Of a stretch of 64,000 nt of DNA, positions 61,579 through 64,000 are shown piece after piece (position 1 is the first letter of the stretch; each line of letters starts with the position of its first letter). This DNA is from DAOSCP01 sp035379625. GTDB lineage: Bacteria > Bacteroidota > Ignavibacteria > Ignavibacteriales > DAOSCP01. The translations under genes and the position numbers were made by a program. The notes beneath the pieces were generated by a model. It saw only the letters and a program-made list of their open reading frames with translations, was not told the origin of the DNA and did not search any database. The stretch spans positions 174,443 to 238,442 of the forward strand of contig DAOSVM010000001.1 of assembly GCA_035379625.1 (NCBI GenBank). Direction: 5' to 3'.

Positions 61579-62837
61579 AAATTTATTTTTATAAAATAGA
61601 AATTATTTTCATAACCATTAGTAATATCAAAATCGTACATTTCACAGATTTTTTTTGCAATAGAAAGTCCTAATCCTACACCAACAATATCATCATTTTC
61701 TTTTTTTGATCTATAAAATCTATTGAAAAATTTATCTGGATTTTCCGATAAATTCTCAACGGTATTGCTAACCACCAACTCATTATTTTCTAAACACACC
61801 AAAATTTCGCCCTTTTCAACATTATATTTTATTGCATTTGTAATAATATTCGTAATTAAAATACTTATTAAAGATTCATTTGCTTTAATATAAAAATCAT
61901 TAATAATATTTTTTATTAGTTTTATACCTTTAAACACTAACATTTCTTCAAATTCATCTAATACAGACATTATTTCTTCTGAAAGATTAATCAAATCTTT
62001 ATTAAAAAACTCTTGTGTTTCTAATTTATTTAATAGTAGGAGAGATTTACTTAATTTTTCAAGCTTCTTAATATTGTTTAACATTATTTTAATGTTACAC
62101 AAATCTTGTTCTTTTAATTCAACATTTTGTAACAACAATTCCATTTTACTTTTAATAATAGAAATAGGAGTTTGAATTTCGTGGTTGGTTTCATCAGAGA
62201 ATTGCTTTAAAGTATTATATTCTCTAATTATATTATCAATAAGAAATTGAATTTTTTGATTCAGTTGATCGAATTCGTATATATTAGATTTATCAAAAAT
62301 TATACGTTTTCTTTCATTTAACATAAATTTTGATATTTTATCTAAAGTATTATAAAAATCTCTTAATATTTTTTTAGAAATTGTTTTGTTTAAATAAAAC
62401 AAAATTATTATCAATAAAATATAGGATATAGAAGCAATAACTAATATATCTCTTAAAAATAACTCTTTTTCTAATATTGAAGCTCTCAGAGTAATTTTAT
62501 AAATCGAATTCTTAACTTTTACATAGGATACCAATTCTCTAAATGTTTCAATATTATTATCCTCATCTACAATATATTTTGCATCTTGAATAGAATATTT
62601 GCCTATCAAATTTTCATCACAAGAATCTACCTCATTTATCTCAACTAAATTATAATATGCAACATCTTTTTCTTTTTTTAAGTTATGTACAACTTTATGT
62701 AAAATATTCTTTAGATGTTTATCTGTATTAAACTCAATAGCCTGATACATTAGTATATAGATAAGATAAAACATCACAAAAAAAACAAGCAAACTGCTTA
62801 CTAAAAAATAATAACTAATTTTATTCAATAATTTCAT
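61557..62837 (-). CDS. Sensor histidine kinase (membrane-bound)
   Basis: 426 residues. Two hydrophobic segments (about 8-32 and 130-150) flank a periplasmic domain of about 95 residues. A HAMP-like linker, then the phosphoacceptor His in QFSDETNHEIQTPIS (about residue 221), N box ILITNIITNAIKY, and G2 VGVGLGLSIAK near the C-terminus. All kinase motifs look intact. It overlaps the regulator gene upstream by 4 bp, so the pair is cotranscribed. The periplasmic domain has no recognised ligand-binding family. Confidence 0.93.
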   Translation of the reverse strand: MKLLNKISYYFLVSSLLVFFVMFYLIYILMYQAIEFNTDKHLKNILHKVVHNLKKEKDVAYYNLVEINEVDSCDENLIGKYSIQDAKYIVDEDNNIETFRELVSYVKVKNSIYKITLRASILEKELFLRDILVIASISYILLIIILFYLNKTISKKILRDFYNTLDKISKFMLNERKRIIFDKSNIYEFDQLNQKIQFLIDNIIREYNTLKQFSDETNHEIQTPISIIKSKMELLLQNVELKEQDLCNIKIMLNNIKKLEKLSKSLLLLNKLETQEFFNKDLINLSEEIMSVLDEFEEMLVFKGIKLIKNIINDFYIKANESLISILITNIITNAIKYNVEKGEILVCLENNELVVSNTVENLSENPDKFFNRFYRSKKENDDIVGVGLGLSIAKKICEMYDFDITNGYENNFYFIKINFKTTEKI

Positions 62838-63511
62838 ATTTCATTGAATTTATATCCTAAACCGTAAATTGACTGAATATAATCTTTACAACCCGAATTT
62901 ATTAATTTTTTTCTTAAATTTTTTATGTGAGTATAAATAAAGTCAAAATTATCAAAATTATTAGAATCGTCACCCCAAACATATTCAATTATTGCATCTT
63001 TAGTAATAAGCCTATTTTTATTATTAAACAAAAACATAAAAATTTCATATTCTCTTTTTGTCAAGTCTATCTTATTTTGATTAACAAAAATTTCTCTATT
63101 ATCAATATCAATTTGAATTTCATTAAAATTGATAACTTTCTTACCATCAAAAAATCTACGTCTTAAAACTGCTTTAATTCTTGCATTTAATTCAGCTAAA
63201 TGAAAAGGCTTTGTAATGTAGTCATCAGCACCTAATTCTAATCCTATAACTCGATCATCAATTGTATTTTTAGCGGTTATTACAATAATTCCGCACTTTG
63301 GTTGAAATTCGTGGATATCTGGGATTAAATCTAACCCCGAACCAGAAGGAAGCATTATATCAAGTAATATACAATCGTAGTTAGATAGCTCTATTTTTTC
63401 TTTTGCTTCCCAAAAATCATAAGCTATTTCAACAACATAATTTTCTTTTTCAATATATTCTTTTATGCTGTTAGCAAATTGCTTTTCATCTTCAACTAAT
63501 AATATTTTCAT
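62834..63511 (-). CDS. OmpR/PhoB-family response regulator
   Basis: 225 residues. Receiver with LLVEDEK, phosphoacceptor Asp51 in CILLDIMLP, ITAKN and Lys in DYITKPFH. Residues about 128-222 are the winged-helix DNA-binding domain with LTKREYEIFMFLFNN and DFIYTHIKNLRKKL and YGLGYKF. Cognate partner of the kinase overlapping its 3' end. Gene order regulator-kinase is standard for the family. Start at 63511 gives the usual MKILLVEDEK opening. Confidence 0.96.
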   Translation of the reverse strand: MKILLVEDEKQFANSIKEYIEKENYVVEIAYDFWEAKEKIELSNYDCILLDIMLPSGSGLDLIPDIHEFQPKCGIIVITAKNTIDDRVIGLELGADDYITKPFHLAELNARIKAVLRRRFFDGKKVINFNEIQIDIDNREIFVNQNKIDLTKREYEIFMFLFNNKNRLITKDAIIEYVWGDDSNNFDNFDFIYTHIKNLRKKLINSGCKDYIQSIYGLGYKFNEI

Positions 63512-63591
63512 GGTTTTTATTTTTTTTGCTTAAATTATAATATAAATCTAAATAAATTATGAAGTTTTTTGACTAAAGATTATAAAACAAA

Positions 63592-64000
63592 TTACCCAAA
63601 TAAATCAATTTCTTGGTCAGGCTCATTAGAATCATCAAACTTAAATCCAGTTTTTCTATAAATTTTAGAATTCTGAAAAGCCACTTCTGGATCTTTATTA
63701 GCATAACAATATACACAACCATGCGGACAACTATTAAAGTATCCAATATCCTTAGCTGAAAAACATTGACAAGCTTCTCGTGTGGGAGATATTTCGGAGT
63801 AAAAATTAGGATCATTTGAAACTTTTCTTACCAATTCTAAATCTATGCAATGAGTTTTAATAATGTTATCTTCTTGCAAAAGATCTGGTTCGGTGCATAC
63901 CTCCAAATTTAGTTTGTAATTTTTTGCGATATCTTGTAAATTTTTAATTATTTTAATTTTTTTATCACGATTTGGATCATAAAATTGAATGTTATTATTT
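63592..64000 (-). CDS. DUF1848 family protein (partial, C-terminal part)
   Basis: The frame is open from the window edge at 64000 to the stop at 63592, so at least 136 residues are seen; the first methionine-like codon (TTG at 63906) is internal. It contains VCTEPDL, CQCFSAKDIGYFNSCPHGCVYCYAN with the tightly spaced cysteines of the DUF1848 family, which resemble a radical SAM-type CxxxCxxC site and may bind an iron-sulfur cluster. A C-terminal acidic DEPDQEIDLFG tail follows. Function unknown. The gene is divergent from nothing to its left; it reads toward the OmpR-type regulator gene on the same strand. Confidence 0.85.
   Translation of the reverse strand, partial: NNNIQFYDPNRDKKIKIIKNLQDIAKNYKLNLEVCTEPDLLQEDNIIKTHCIDLELVRKVSNDPNFYSEISPTREACQCFSAKDIGYFNSCPHGCVYCYANKDPEVAFQNSKIYRKTGFKFDDSNEPDQEIDLFG

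Noticed and set aside
63573..63815. 80-residue alternative frame over the DUF1848 gene
   Set aside because: The other frame carries the conserved Cys motif and is open to the window edge; this one has no recognisable motif.

Overview
The window is an AT-rich bacterial chromosome segment, most likely from a Bacteroidota/Chlorobiota-type (FCB group) bacterium, perhaps an Ignavibacteria- or Kapabacteria-like lineage. The evidence is three secreted proteins with type IX secretion C-terminal sorting domains (two with the YPNPFNPST motif typical of that lineage), BamD, LptF/G- and Wzi-like envelope proteins, a DUF5723-like outer-membrane protein, and ferredoxin-dependent 2-oxoacid oxidoreductase genes that point to anaerobic or microaerophilic metabolism. 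The lineage is inferred from protein character only; there is no rRNA or tRNA gene in the window.

Layout. 1-1277: end of a surface polysaccharide locus (flippase start, glycosyltransferase). 1336-2293: rnhB and a YraN-like nuclease. 2290-7325: a three-gene signalling cluster (receiver-HDOD, multi-PAS/GAF histidine kinase, receiver-HD). 7383-11449: LptF/G permease, FmdB zinc ribbon, SixA phosphatase, a lipoprotein and a TPR protein. 12169-16006: secreted phosphoesterase-like protein and a four-subunit 2-oxoacid:ferredoxin oxidoreductase operon. 16225-20268: thioredoxin-thioredoxin reductase fusion, radical SAM/SPASM enzyme, FucP-like sugar transporter. 20347-22866: degenerate PAS kinase plus sigma54 activator. 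23515-27079: DUF5723-like protein (frameshifted in its signal peptide) and a large lipoprotein. 27254-33654: BamD, T9SS metalloprotease, RsgA (non-canonical start), secreted GH57. 34424-38836: Wzi-like protein, sensorless kinase, second sigma54 activator, DUF3109 protein. 38843-44029: SAM-II riboswitch-controlled metY-metX-thrA operon. 44075-49934: phosphodiester glycosidase, adenylate cyclase, orphan FecCD permease, Obg. 50047-53555: heterodimeric ABC exporter. 54255-59996: PpiD-like chaperone and a nanE/FAD-protein/HyuA-like operon. 60193-64000: hemerythrin-PAS protein, small Lys/Glu-rich secreted protein, OmpR-type two-component pair and a partial DUF1848 protein.

The most unusual thing here is a family of about 550-605 bp non-coding elements (four complete copies at 11526, 22887, 33725 and 53571, plus two solo ends at 45894 and 48826 and a 17-bp end match inside a gene at 57338). 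All share inverted termini of the form GCTCAGACGGTGTAAGC, GC-rich hairpins just inside each end, and three imperfect repeats of about 55 bp built on ACAATATAATTGTA / ACGATATA motifs in the middle. They carry no believable gene, fall mostly between convergent genes next to terminators, and come in two interior subfamilies. They look like a MITE-like or structured-RNA repeat family that I do not recognise.

Other points of note are a SAM-II riboswitch whose aptamer tail is exactly complementary to a terminator hairpin, an apparent ATT start codon for RsgA, a one-base frameshift in a signal peptide, a pseudo-kinase paired with an intact NtrC-type regulator, and a large inverted repeat made of two perfect DnaA-box sequences.
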